Part shown: positions 25,558-33,537 of the stretch, one piece after another
How the letters are laid out: each line of letters starts with the position of its first letter
How positions within the stretch are numbered: the stretch's first letter is position 1
Source: Catellatospora bangladeshensis
GTDB taxonomy: Bacteria; Actinomycetota; Actinomycetes; Mycobacteriales; Micromonosporaceae
NCBI RefSeq assembly: GCF_016862575.1
Contig: NZ_BONF01000027.1
Coordinates: 62,001 to 126,000, forward strand
DNA: 64,000 nt
Reading direction: 5' to 3'
Notes under the pieces: generated by a model
Database searches by the model: none
Told to the model about the DNA's origin: nothing
What the model saw: only the letters and a program-made list of their open reading frames with translations
Made by a program: the position numbers and the translations under genes

Positions 25558-27058
25558 GGTGTTCGGCCAGGGGGCGGGCGGCGGTGCGGAGGGCGGGGAC
25601 GAGGCCGAGGCGGGTGCGGCGGTCGAGGAGGTCGTCGACGGTGAGGGCGCCCTCGTGGCGGACGGCCCAGTGGAGTTCGGCGCCGGTGACGGGGGAGCCG
25701 GGGGCGATGGGGCCGTGCAGGTCGGGCGGGGCCTCGGCGAGGACGGCGGGGGCCTCGGTGCCGTAGCGGGCGATCAGGCGGGCCGGGGCGGGGACCAGGG
25801 CCAGACGGTCGCGGGAGGCCGCGCCGGGCAGGGGGAGGGCGCGGGTGCGGCACGGGCCCGCGTGCAGGCCGGGGCGCTGGGCGAGCAGGTCGACGGTGTC
25901 CTGGGCCATCCGGCGGTAGGTGGTCAGCTTGCCGCCGACCACCGTGATCACGCCGTCGCGGCCCTGCACCACGGCGTGCCGGCGGGAGATGTCGGCGGTG
26001 CGGCCGCCCGCGGCCATCAGCGGGCGCAGCCCGGCGAACGTGCCCAGCACGTCGGCCCGGCGCACCGGGGTCTCCAGGGCCGAGTTGAGCACGTCGAGCA
26101 GGAAGTCCACGTCGGACTCGGGCGCGGCGGGCACGTCCGGGATCGGCCCGTCCACCGGCTCGTCGGTCAGGCCGACGTACACCAGGCCGTCGGTCTGCGG
26201 CAGCACGATGACGAAGCGGGAGAACTCGCCGGGGACGGGGATGGTCAGCCCGGCCGACAGCCCGCCCAGCAGCGCCGCGGGCAGCACCAGGTGCGAGCCG
26301 CGGGACGGGCGCAGCACGATGTCGGGGGCGAGCTGCCCGGCCCAGACCCCGGTCGCGTTGACCACGGCCCGCGCCTTCAGCACGTGCCGGGCGCCGGTCA
26401 GCGTGTCCACCACGGCGGCGGCGTCGCCGGTCAGCTCGGTGGCGCGGCAGCGGGTCAGCACCCGCGCCCCGGCCCCGGCGGCGGCCCGCGCCAGGCCGGT
26501 GACCAGGCGGGCGTCGTCGCACAGCTGCCCGTCCCAGGACAGCCGTGCGCCGCGCAGGCCGCCGCCGCGCAGCGCGGGCACCATGCCGCGCGCCTCGGCC
26601 GCCGACAGCCGCCGGGTGCCGGGCAGCACCGCCCGCCGGGTGCCCGCCGCGGCGCGCAGCAGGTCGCCCGCGTGCAGCCCGAGCCCCGCGACGCGCACGT
26701 GCGCGGGTGCGGTGTACGCCGTCGCGGGCAGCACCATCGGCAGCGCGCGGGTCAGGTGCGGCGCGGTGCGGGTCATCAGCACGCCGCGCTCGACGGCGCT
26801 CTCGTACGCCACGCCCAGCTCGCCCTTGGCCAGGTAGCGCAGGCCGCCGTGGACCAGTTTGGAACTCCACCGGGAGGTGCCGAAGGCGAGGTCGTGCGCG
26901 TCGATCGCGGCGACGGACAGGCCCCGGGCCGCCGCGTCCAGGGCCACCCCCGCGCCGGTCACGCCGAGCCCGACCACCAGCACGTCCACCACCTCACCGG
27001 CGGCCAGCGCGGCCAGCTCCCGCTCGCGCCGGGCCGCGGTCAGCGACGTGTCCCGCAC
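25532..27058 (-). CDS. glpD: Glycerol-3-phosphate dehydrogenase (FAD)
   Basis: 508 aa. The N-terminal dinucleotide fold reads VDVLVVGLGVTGAGVALDAAARG, followed by GTSRWSSKLVHGGLRYL, the GlpD signature. A conserved C-terminal helical domain ends the protein. It oxidises sn-glycerol 3-phosphate to DHAP at the membrane and passes electrons to quinone. Here it lies between two AGPS-like genes, which use DHAP esters, so it may feed glycerolipid or ether-lipid synthesis. Its final residues QGRAPS and stop codon are encoded by the family 1 repeat, so the ancestral C-terminus was probably replaced or trimmed. Confidence 0.94.
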   Translation of the reverse strand: MRDTSLTAARRERELAALAAGEVVDVLVVGLGVTGAGVALDAAARGLSVAAIDAHDLAFGTSRWSSKLVHGGLRYLAKGELGVAYESAVERGVLMTRTAPHLTRALPMVLPATAYTAPAHVRVAGLGLHAGDLLRAAAGTRRAVLPGTRRLSAAEARGMVPALRGGGLRGARLSWDGQLCDDARLVTGLARAAAGAGARVLTRCRATELTGDAAAVVDTLTGARHVLKARAVVNATGVWAGQLAPDIVLRPSRGSHLVLPAALLGGLSAGLTIPVPGEFSRFVIVLPQTDGLVYVGLTDEPVDGPIPDVPAAPESDVDFLLDVLNSALETPVRRADVLGTFAGLRPLMAAGGRTADISRRHAVVQGRDGVITVVGGKLTTYRRMAQDTVDLLAQRPGLHAGPCRTRALPLPGAASRDRLALVPAPARLIARYGTEAPAVLAEAPPDLHGPIAPGSPVTGAELHWAVRHEGALTVDDLLDRRTRLGLVPALRTAARPLAEHLLQGRAPS

Positions 27059-27079
27059 GGTGCGCCTCCTTGCGCCGAA

Positions 27080-27104
27080 GTGACACTGGATGTAACTCTG
27101 TCAC
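27080..27104. promoter_or_regulatory. Palindromic operator in the glpD/AGPS-like divergent gap
   Basis: GTGACA-N13-TGTCAC sits in the middle of the 48-bp gap between glpD and the second AGPS-like gene, 2 nt before the latter's ATG. The size and TGACA/TGTCA halves fit a TetR-type operator, and a TetR gene is linked at 29681. Confidence 0.5.
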
Positions 27105-27106
27105 AC

Positions 27107-28699
27107 ATGGATGAGAAGCGGGAAGAGGCGCGCTCGGGCTGGGGCCGCTGGGGCGGGCCGGAACACGCCAGGCCGCTGCCGGACGCGGTGGCCAAGCTGC
27201 TCAAGCAGGTCTTCGAGGTGACGCCGCCCCGGGCGCCGGTCCCGCTCGACGCCGTGACCGCCCCCGCGCCGCCGCTGCCGGAGGCCGCGCTGGCCGCGCT
27301 CACCGGGATCGTCGGCGCGGACCACGTGCACACCGGCGCCGCCGCGCGGGCCGCGGCCGCCTCCGGCAAGTCCACGCCCGACCTGGTCCACCAGCGCGGC
27401 GGCGAGCTGCCCGCGCTGCCCGCGGCGGTGCTCACCCCGGCGGACCACGACCAGGTCCTCGCGGTGCTGGCCGCCTGCGCCGAGCACCGGCTGGCCGTGG
27501 TGCCGCTCGGCGGCGGCACCTCCGTGGTCGGCGGGCTCATCCCGCAGGCGGACGGGTATGTCACGCTGGACCTGCGGCGGCTCGACCGGCTGGTCGCCGT
27601 CGACCCGGTGTCGCGCACCGCCGTGCTCCAGGCCGGGCTGCCCGCGCCGCGCGCCGAGGAACTGCTGGCCGGGCACGGGTTCACCCTCGGCCACGTGCCG
27701 CAGTCCTACGAGTACGCCACCATCGGCGGCTTCGCCGCCACCCGCTCCTCGGGCCAGGCCTCGGCGGGCTACGGCCGCTTCGACGACATGGTGGTCGGGC
27801 TGACCGTGGCCACCCCGCGCGGCACCCTGAGCACCGGCCGCGCGCCCGCCTCGGCGGCCGGGCCGGACCTGCGGCGGCTGTTCCTCGGGTCGGAGGGCGC
27901 GTTCGGCGTGATCACCGACGTCACCGTGCGGGTGCGCCCGGTGCCCGCGCAGCGGCGTTACGAGGGCTGGCGCTTCGAGTCGTTCGCCGAGGGCACGGCG
28001 GCGGCCCGGCGGCTGGCCCAGGACGGGCCCCGGCCGACCGTGCTGCGGCTGTCCGACGAGGTGGAGACGATGCTCGGCGCGGCCGGGCGGGGCCGCGGCG
28101 ACGGCGGCTGCCTGATGATCGTCGGGCACGAGGGCGCGGACGTGGCGCGCGCCGCCGCCGACACCGCCGCCGTGCTGCGCGAGTGCGGCGGGCAGGAGCT
28201 GGGGCCGGAGCCGGGGGAGCAGTGGGCGGCGCACCGCTTCGACGCGCCGTACCTGCGCGACGCGCTGCTGGACGCGGGCGCGTTCGCCGAGACGCTGGAG
28301 ACCGCCGCGTTCTGGTCGGCGCTGCCCGGCCTCTACGACGCCGTGCGCGAGGCGCTGTTCGGGGCGCTGCCGGTGCCGTCGATGGTGCTGTGCCACGTGT
28401 CGCACGTGTACGAGACCGGCGCGTCGCTGTACTTCACCGTGGTCACGGCGTACCCGGACGAGCCGGTGGCGCGGTGGCGGGCGGCCAAGGAGGCGGCCTG
28501 CGACGCGATCCTCGCGGCGGGCGGCACCATCAGCCACCACCACGGCGTCGGTACCGACCACCGCGACTGGTACGCCCGCGAGGCCGGCCCGCTCGGCGTC
28601 GACGCCCTGCTCGGCGTCAAGCGCGCGCTGGACCCGGCGGGCGTGCTCAACCCGGGCATCCTGCTGCCCGCACCGGCGCGGGCCGAAGACCCGTCCTGA
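27107..28699 (+). CDS. Alkylglycerone-phosphate-synthase-like FAD enzyme (paralogue 2)
   Basis: 530 aa. It has the same layout as the paralogue at 23876: FAD motif VVPLGGGTSVVGG, VPQSYEYATIGGFAATRSSG, FLGSEGAFGVITD and the C-terminal GGTISHHHGVGTDHRDWY. That last motif is very close to the SHHHGVG of known alkyl-DHAP synthases, so this copy is the better AGPS candidate. An N-terminal extension (GWGRWGGPEHARPLP) resembles those of AGPS proteins. The ATG is next to the operator and has no clear ribosome site, so translation may be leaderless. The stop overlaps the lipid kinase start (TGATG). Confidence 0.85.
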   Translation: MDEKREEARSGWGRWGGPEHARPLPDAVAKLLKQVFEVTPPRAPVPLDAVTAPAPPLPEAALAALTGIVGADHVHTGAAARAAAASGKSTPDLVHQRGGELPALPAAVLTPADHDQVLAVLAACAEHRLAVVPLGGGTSVVGGLIPQADGYVTLDLRRLDRLVAVDPVSRTAVLQAGLPAPRAEELLAGHGFTLGHVPQSYEYATIGGFAATRSSGQASAGYGRFDDMVVGLTVATPRGTLSTGRAPASAAGPDLRRLFLGSEGAFGVITDVTVRVRPVPAQRRYEGWRFESFAEGTAAARRLAQDGPRPTVLRLSDEVETMLGAAGRGRGDGGCLMIVGHEGADVARAAADTAAVLRECGGQELGPEPGEQWAAHRFDAPYLRDALLDAGAFAETLETAAFWSALPGLYDAVREALFGALPVPSMVLCHVSHVYETGASLYFTVVTAYPDEPVARWRAAKEAACDAILAAGGTISHHHGVGTDHRDWYAREAGPLGVDALLGVKRALDPAGVLNPGILLPAPARAEDPS

Positions 28700-29634
28700 T
28701 GGGCCGGGCGTTCACCGCGATCGTCGGGCCCGCCGCGCGGCTCGGGCTGGCCCGGCTGATGCCGGTCGCGCAGCTGCTGCGCGCGGGCGGGGCGCGGGTG
28801 CGCGTCGAGTACACCACCGGCGTCGCGCAGGCCCGGCTGCTCGCCCGGCGCTGCGCCGCGGAGGGCGACGTGATCCTCGCGGCGGGCGGTGACGGCACGC
28901 TGCGCTGCCTGGGCGCTGCCCTGGCCGGCACGGACGGCGTGCTCGGCGTGGTGCCCGCCGGGCGCGGCAACGACCTCGCCCGCCAGCTCGGCCTGCCGCA
29001 CCGGCCCGCAGACGTCGCCGAGCTGCTCCTGCACGGCGAGCCGCGCTGGATCGACACCGTGGACGCGGCCGGGGAGACCGTGCTGGGCAGCGTGTACGCC
29101 GGGGTCGACGCGGCCGCCAACGAGCGCGCCAACCGCGCCCGCTGGACGCCGTCCAGGCTGGTCTACCCGCTGGCCGGGGCGCGGGCGCTGGCCGGGTGGC
29201 GGCCCGCCCGCTACGAGATCGCGGTGGACGGGCGCCCTCCCGTGGCACTGACCGCGTACACGGTGGTGGTGGCCAACACCGGCTACTACGGCGGCGGCCT
29301 GCACGTCGCGCCGGACGCGCGGGTCGACGACGGGCTGCTGGACGTGGTCGTGCTCGGCTGCGCCTCGAAGCTGCTGTTCCCGCTGGTCCTGCGGGAGATG
29401 CGCACCGGGGCGCACCTGCGCCGCCCCGAGGTCACGGTGCTGCGCGGCGCTTCCGTCACCCTGTCGGCGGACCGCCGGGTGCCGGCCTATGCCGACGGCG
29501 ATCCGCTTTCCGCCATCGGCCCGTCGCCGCAGGGCACGCGGCCGGCTGCCGACCTGGCGCCGCCGACCGGCCTCGGCCCGCTGGTCCTGCGCGCCCGTCC
29601 GCGAACGCTGGCCGTCCTCGCGCCCGCCGGGTGA
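28699..29634 (+). CDS. Diacylglycerol kinase-family lipid kinase
   Basis: 311 aa. GGDGTL near residue 65 and VVPAGRGNDLARQLG are the catalytic-domain signatures of the DagK/YegS/sphingosine-kinase family. The second beta domain is present (VVVANTGYYGGGLHVAP), so the protein is full length. It phosphorylates a lipid alcohol such as diacylglycerol with ATP at the membrane face. One-base overlap with the AGPS-like gene shows co-translation, which supports a shared lipid role such as phosphorylating an alkyl- or diacyl-glycerol. Confidence 0.9.
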   Translation: MGRAFTAIVGPAARLGLARLMPVAQLLRAGGARVRVEYTTGVAQARLLARRCAAEGDVILAAGGDGTLRCLGAALAGTDGVLGVVPAGRGNDLARQLGLPHRPADVAELLLHGEPRWIDTVDAAGETVLGSVYAGVDAAANERANRARWTPSRLVYPLAGARALAGWRPARYEIAVDGRPPVALTAYTVVVANTGYYGGGLHVAPDARVDDGLLDVVVLGCASKLLFPLVLREMRTGAHLRRPEVTVLRGASVTLSADRRVPAYADGDPLSAIGPSPQGTRPAADLAPPTGLGPLVLRARPRTLAVLAPAG

Positions 29635-29680
29635 CCGAGGCGCTCGCCCCGCGGCTACGGCGGCCCGGCGGGAGCGTCGA

Positions 29681-30292
29681 TCACGAGGAAGGCGGTGCCG
29701 GGGCGAGGTAGCGGTCCAGCAGGACGGCCAGTTCCGCGTCGAGGTCGGCGACGGGGTGGCCGTCGGTGACGGTCGGCGCGGACAGCACGAACGACTGCGC
29801 GGTGAGCAGCACCGCGCGGGCCAGCAGGGCCGGGTCGCCCATGCGCACCGAGCCCTCGGCCTGCCCGGCGGCGATGGTCTGCTGCAGGAAGGCGAGCATC
29901 TCCTCCTGCCCCCCGCCGCGCCGGTCCAGCATGTACGGCAGCAGGATCTCCGGATCGACCTCCAGGATCTTGCGCAGCAGCGGATGCGCCCGCAGCCGCG
30001 CGGCGGCCGCCGTGGACTGCGCCACCAGCCGGGCGCGCAGCGGGCCCGCGGCGCTCGCGGCGGCGGCGGCCGCGTCCACGATGACCTGGTGCCACTCCCG
30101 GCTCATCAGGTCGGCGACCAGGCTCTGCACGTCCGGCCAGCGCCGGTACACCGTCATCCGGGACACCCCGGCCCGGCGCGCCACGTCGGTCACCGTCGTG
30201 CGGCGCACCCCGTACGCCAGCACGCAGTCCCGGGCCGCGTCCAGCACCAGGTCGTCCACGCGCCGCCCGGCCGGCTCCTCCTCAGCGTCCAC
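29681..30292 (-). CDS. TetR/AcrR-family regulator
   Basis: 203 aa. The N-terminal helix-turn-helix is ARDCVLAYGVRRTTVTDVARRAGVSRMTVYRRWPD, a standard TetR domain. The C-terminal helical domain is a ligand sensor. GTG 30292 is the only sensible start and lies 7 nt after a TACACA -10-like box, suggesting a leaderless transcript. It is convergent with the lipid kinase and is the probable repressor of the glpD/AGPS-like divergent promoter, by linkage and by the palindrome there. Confidence 0.88.
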   Translation of the reverse strand: MDAEEEPAGRRVDDLVLDAARDCVLAYGVRRTTVTDVARRAGVSRMTVYRRWPDVQSLVADLMSREWHQVIVDAAAAAASAAGPLRARLVAQSTAAAARLRAHPLLRKILEVDPEILLPYMLDRRGGGQEEMLAFLQQTIAAGQAEGSVRMGDPALLARAVLLTAQSFVLSAPTVTDGHPVADLDAELAVLLDRYLAPAPPSS

Positions 30293-30407
30293 CGGCCCAT
30301 GTGTACCACGCGCGGCTTCCGCCGGACGCCGGGCGGTGGCACAGTGGTAGCCCGGCCCTCGGGCGAGCACCGGCGGGCCGCCGTACCCCCACAGCCTGGG
30401 AGCCCCC

Positions 30408-30869
30408 ATGACCACCGAGCCGCTGCCGCCCGCCGCCGACGCCCCGGAGGAGCCGGTCACCACGCCGGCGCGGGCGCGCGCCTTCTCCCGTCCGAGCCGT
30501 GGCGTCGTGTTCGCCCTGCTCGGCGCCTTCCTGCTGGGCGGCCTGGTGTGCGGCGGCCTGGGTGTCGCCGCCGGGGTGCTGATCGGCCACCACGGCGGCC
30601 ACCACGGTGGCCGCCACGACATCGGCTTCGACCGGGAGGACCGGCGCGACCGCGGCGAGCGCCTGCGCCAGGACCCGTGGCAGCGCGAGCAGCGGCTGCG
30701 CGACGGCGAGCTGCGTGACGGGGAGCTGCGCGACCAGGAGCTGCGGCGGCAGCTGCTGGAGCGGCTGCGCCAGCGCTGCCGCGACACCACGCAGCCGCAG
30801 TGCCGGCCGGCGGCCCCGCAGCCCGCGCCGAGCCCGACCGCCGTCCCGGCGCCCAGCCCGACCGCCTGA
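30408..30869 (+). CDS. Small single-span membrane protein with charged coiled coil
   Basis: 153 aa, no family recognised. A cytosolic Pro-rich start is followed by one membrane helix (about residues 33-58) and a His/Gly stretch (HHGGHHGGRHD) that could bind metal. A highly charged segment (about 72-125) is full of internal repeats (LRDGEL, LRDQEL). The tail is Pro/Ser/Thr-rich (repeated PAPSPTA). ATG follows GGGAG. The DNA repeats under the charged segment suggest expansion by slippage. Confidence 0.75.
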   Translation: MTTEPLPPAADAPEEPVTTPARARAFSRPSRGVVFALLGAFLLGGLVCGGLGVAAGVLIGHHGGHHGGRHDIGFDREDRRDRGERLRQDPWQREQRLRDGELRDGELRDQELRRQLLERLRQRCRDTTQPQCRPAAPQPAPSPTAVPAPSPTA

Positions 30870-30877
30870 CCCGCGGC

Positions 30878-30923
30878 GTGTCCCTTTTGCCGCCAGGCGA
30901 AACCGAGGCGGCGAAAGGGACAC
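30878..30923 (+). terminator. Terminator-like hairpin
   Basis: Arms GTGTCCCTTTTGCCGCC and GGCGGCGAAAGGGACAC pair at 16 of 17 positions around a 12-nt loop, 8 nt after the preceding stop. Confidence 0.65.
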
Positions 30924-30979
30924 CGGCGGCGATACCCTGTGCCTCGAAGTGATCAAGGTACGAGGGACTGGGGAGTCGC

Positions 30980-32089
30980 ATGGTCAGCACCGCGCAGGAG
31001 ACGGCCACACCGGAGTCCGCACCGGACCTCCCGGTCCGGCCGGTCACCTCGTACCGCACCGACCTGGTGACGGTGCTGCTCGGCACCTGGTTCACCATCG
31101 GGCTGATGGTCGACGCCTGGGCCCACAACAACGTGCCCGAGCTGGAGACCTTCTTCACGCCGTGGCACGCGGTGTTCTACTGGGGCTTCCTCGTCACCGC
31201 GGCATGCGTCCTGTGGACCTGCCGGGCGGCGTTCCGGGGCGGGCGGCTGCCCGACTTCCGGGCCATGCCGGCGGGTTACCCGGCCACGGTGGTCGCACTG
31301 GGCACGTTCGCGGTGTCGGGCCTGTTCGACTTCGGGTGGCACACCCTGTTCGGCATCGAGCAGAACACCGACATCCTGTTCAGCCCCAGCCACCTGGGCC
31401 TGGTCACCTCGATGGTCGTCATCGTCACCACGCCGCTGCGCACCGCCTGGGCGCGCCGCGACGCCGCGCCGGTCACCGGGCTGCGCGCGCTGCTGCCCGC
31501 GGTGCTGTCCACGGCGCTGGCCGCGACGCTGGTGCTGCTGTTCCTGCAGTACGCCAACGCGCTGGTGTTCCGCCCCGGCTCGATCGTGGTCGCGCTGACC
31601 GACGCGGACGAGTACCACACCTCCAACGTGGTCACCTCGATCCTGGTCACCAACCTGGTCCTGATCGTCCCGCTGCTCACCCTGGCCAAGCGCTGGGTGC
31701 TGCCGGTCGGCAGCGCGGCCGTGCTCTACGCGGTGATCGGGGGGCTCTGCGCGGCCATCGCCGACTTCCGGAACCTGGAGATCGTGTGGGGGCTGCTGGT
31801 GGCGGGCGTGCTGCTGGACCTGGTGGCGCTGTGGCTGCAGCCGTCGGCGGCCCGGCCCGGCCGGCTGCGGGCGTACGCGATGCTGGCGGGGCTGCTGACC
31901 TGGTCGGTGTACCTGGGCACCGCGGTGCTGGCCGGTCCGTCCGTGGAGGCGGTGGCCACGGCGGCGCCGCAGTTCGTGCCCGAGATCTACACCGGGGTCC
32001 CGGTGGTGCAGGCCCTGCTCGGGCTGGTGCTGGCCGCGGTGATGGTGCCGGTGGCGGCGCCGCTGCGCGGCCCGGATCCGGCCGCCTGA
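30980..32089 (+). CDS. Polytopic membrane protein, unknown function
   Basis: 369 aa with about nine or ten membrane helices and short loops. The first helix region reads TVLLGTWFTIGLMVDAWAHNN, and a His/Trp-rich segment near DFGWHTLFGIEQNTDILFSPSH suggests buried histidines, possibly metal- or heme-linked. I do not recognise the family. ATG follows GGGGAG. It is a monocistronic unit between two strong hairpins. Confidence 0.75.
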   Translation: MVSTAQETATPESAPDLPVRPVTSYRTDLVTVLLGTWFTIGLMVDAWAHNNVPELETFFTPWHAVFYWGFLVTAACVLWTCRAAFRGGRLPDFRAMPAGYPATVVALGTFAVSGLFDFGWHTLFGIEQNTDILFSPSHLGLVTSMVVIVTTPLRTAWARRDAAPVTGLRALLPAVLSTALAATLVLLFLQYANALVFRPGSIVVALTDADEYHTSNVVTSILVTNLVLIVPLLTLAKRWVLPVGSAAVLYAVIGGLCAAIADFRNLEIVWGLLVAGVLLDLVALWLQPSAARPGRLRAYAMLAGLLTWSVYLGTAVLAGPSVEAVATAAPQFVPEIYTGVPVVQALLGLVLAAVMVPVAAPLRGPDPAA

Positions 32090-32095
32090 GGCACC

Positions 32096-32139
32096 ACGCG
32101 GCGGAGGGGCACCCGATGCCGGGTGCCCCTCCGCCGCGT
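32096..32139. terminator. Strong terminator hairpin, 20-bp stem
   Basis: A perfect 20-bp stem with a 4-nt loop starts 7 nt after the membrane-protein stop and ends 10 nt from the convergent DUF6131 stop, so it can serve both. Confidence 0.85.
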
Positions 32140-32148
32140 CATGTCCGT

Positions 32149-32304
32149 CTACCAGTAATGCCTTCGGCCGCCGACCGGGCGTCCGACGGCGCCCAGGATC
32201 CACAGGATCGCGCCCACGATCAGCAGGATGAGGCCGATCGTCCACAGGATGTTGATGTGGAGGAAGTACCCCAGCAGCAACAGGATCAGGCCTAACAGCA
32301 ACAC
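32149..32304 (-). CDS. DUF6131-like 51-aa membrane protein
   Basis: 51 aa: two membrane helices (LLLGLILLLLGYFL and LWTIGLILLIVGAILWILG) then a short basic GRPVGGRRHYW tail. This matches the DUF6131 type of actinobacterial micro-membrane protein, whose function is unknown. GTG 32304 is preceded by GGGGAG at about 11 nt. A second in-frame GTG lies 18 nt further upstream. Confidence 0.75.
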   Translation of the reverse strand: MLLLGLILLLLGYFLHINILWTIGLILLIVGAILWILGAVGRPVGGRRHYW

Positions 32305-32383
32305 TTCCGTACTCCCCACTCTCGAGGCAGGCTTCCCCGTCGTCGATGAGGTACCCGGGGGGTACGGGGCCTAAACCGGACGC

Positions 32384-32785
32384 TTACGCCGCGGTGCCCA
32401 CGGGCACGGCCTCGGCCGGGACCTCCGCGAGGGCCGGCCGGCCGTGCCGGGCCACGGCGCGCAGGCGCAGCAGGGCCACCTGGTTGACGACCTCGGCCAT
32501 CGGGCCCGGCCGGTGCGCCCAGAACGTGCTCAGCAGCGGCTGGGTCAGGTCGGCCAGGTCGCTCGGGTCGTGATCGGGCGGCAGCGCGTCCACCGAGCGC
32601 CGGGTGGCCGCGATGGCCTGGTCCAGCCCGGTCTGCCAGGCCGGGCCGATCCGGCCGGTGCCGGGGTACGCCGGGTCGTTGCGCCAGTACTGCCAGCGGT
32701 CGAGCAGCATGATCAGCTCGGCACGGAGATCCTCGGCGCCCGGCCTTTCGTTGCTCGACGTAATGATCTGCTCACCGACTGTCAT
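32384..32785 (-). CDS. Hypothetical helical protein
   Basis: 133 aa, soluble, family not recognised. The first half has a conserved-looking LLDRWQYWRNDPAYPGTG. The second half is helical and Leu/Ala-rich. There is no signal peptide or motif. ATG 32785 has a TATGAT box about 8 nt upstream and no ribosome site, compatible with a leaderless or near-leaderless transcript. Confidence 0.65.
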   Translation of the reverse strand: MTVGEQIITSSNERPGAEDLRAELIMLLDRWQYWRNDPAYPGTGRIGPAWQTGLDQAIAATRRSVDALPPDHDPSDLADLTQPLLSTFWAHRPGPMAEVVNQVALLRLRAVARHGRPALAEVPAEAVPVGTAA

Positions 32786-32916
32786 GTCAACAGATCATAG
32801 GGCCGCGACCGGCCGCCGGCGGGGACAACACGGGATGTCGCCGAGATGATCAGGATACACCCGCGGCCGTCCCCGGACGCGTTTGTGCAGGCCGTGGCGC
32901 GGGTAAGCAGCCGGAC

Positions 32917-33096
32917 ATGACCGATCACAGCCCGGGGGAGTACGAACCCGCCACCGCGCCGGAGTCCGACCTGGAACACACGCGCGACGAGGCGCACCGT
33001 GACGACGAGCGCCGGCGCGACGACACCGAGCGCCTGACCGAGGAGCGCCGCGACCCGCGCAACCCGCCTGAGCCCTTCTCCGGCTCGGAGCACTGA
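32917..33096 (+). CDS. Small highly charged disordered protein
   Basis: 59 aa, almost all Asp/Glu/Arg/His (EHTRDEAHRDDERRRDDTERLTEERRD), ending in FSGSEH. Such short hydrophilic proteins in actinomycetes are often stress-associated, but I see no family. It is supported by consistent codon bias and by the terminator 20 nt downstream, and it lies next to a CsbD gene. Confidence 0.55.
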   Translation: MTDHSPGEYEPATAPESDLEHTRDEAHRDDERRRDDTERLTEERRDPRNPPEPFSGSEH

Positions 33097-33115
33097 GCCT
33101 GCGGCATCGTCAATG

Positions 33116-33153
33116 AGGCGCCCGCCCCGCCGTAGCCGGCAGGGCGGGCGCCT
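33116..33153. terminator. Terminator hairpin
   Basis: 12-bp arms AGGCGCCCGCCC / GGGCGGGCGCCT with a 14-nt loop lie between the small charged protein and the convergent csbD-like gene. Confidence 0.7.
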
Positions 33154-33172
33154 TCATGCGTGGCATCAGGGA

Positions 33173-33379
33173 CTAGCGGCGGATCGCGTCCTTCGCGGCG
33201 TCCCGGGCATCGCTCATGGTGTCCTTGGCCTTCTCGCCGGCCTTCTTGGCCTTGGCCGAAGCCTGGTCCATCTTGCCCTCGGCCTCGAGCCGCTCGTTGT
33301 CGGTCATCTTGCCGGCGGCTTCCTCGGTCTTGCCCTTGAGGTTCTCGGTCTCGTTGCTGATCTTGTCCTTGATACCCAT
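33173..33379 (-). CDS. CsbD-family stress protein
   Basis: 68 aa. MGIKDKISNETENLKGKTEEAAGKMTDN is the CsbD pattern: amphipathic, Lys/Glu/Ala-rich, probably a long helix hairpin. CsbD proteins are general-stress induced and their exact function is unresolved. ATG 33379 follows AAGGAG at 6 nt, a strong ribosome site. Confidence 0.9.
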   Translation of the reverse strand: MGIKDKISNETENLKGKTEEAAGKMTDNERLEAEGKMDQASAKAKKAGEKAKDTMSDARDAAKDAIRR

Positions 33380-33537
33380 GGTCACTCCTTCGAGATGCGG
33401 ATATCTCTGCCCCTGGGGTACCCGGTACGGATCACTTGAAACCTCCCGAGATCCGCGAACCAGGCATAACACGTGAATAGGCATCAACCGGCTGGTATGG
33501 TCCATCGCCAGAAGAACTCCCCGGCACGGAGAGGCCC

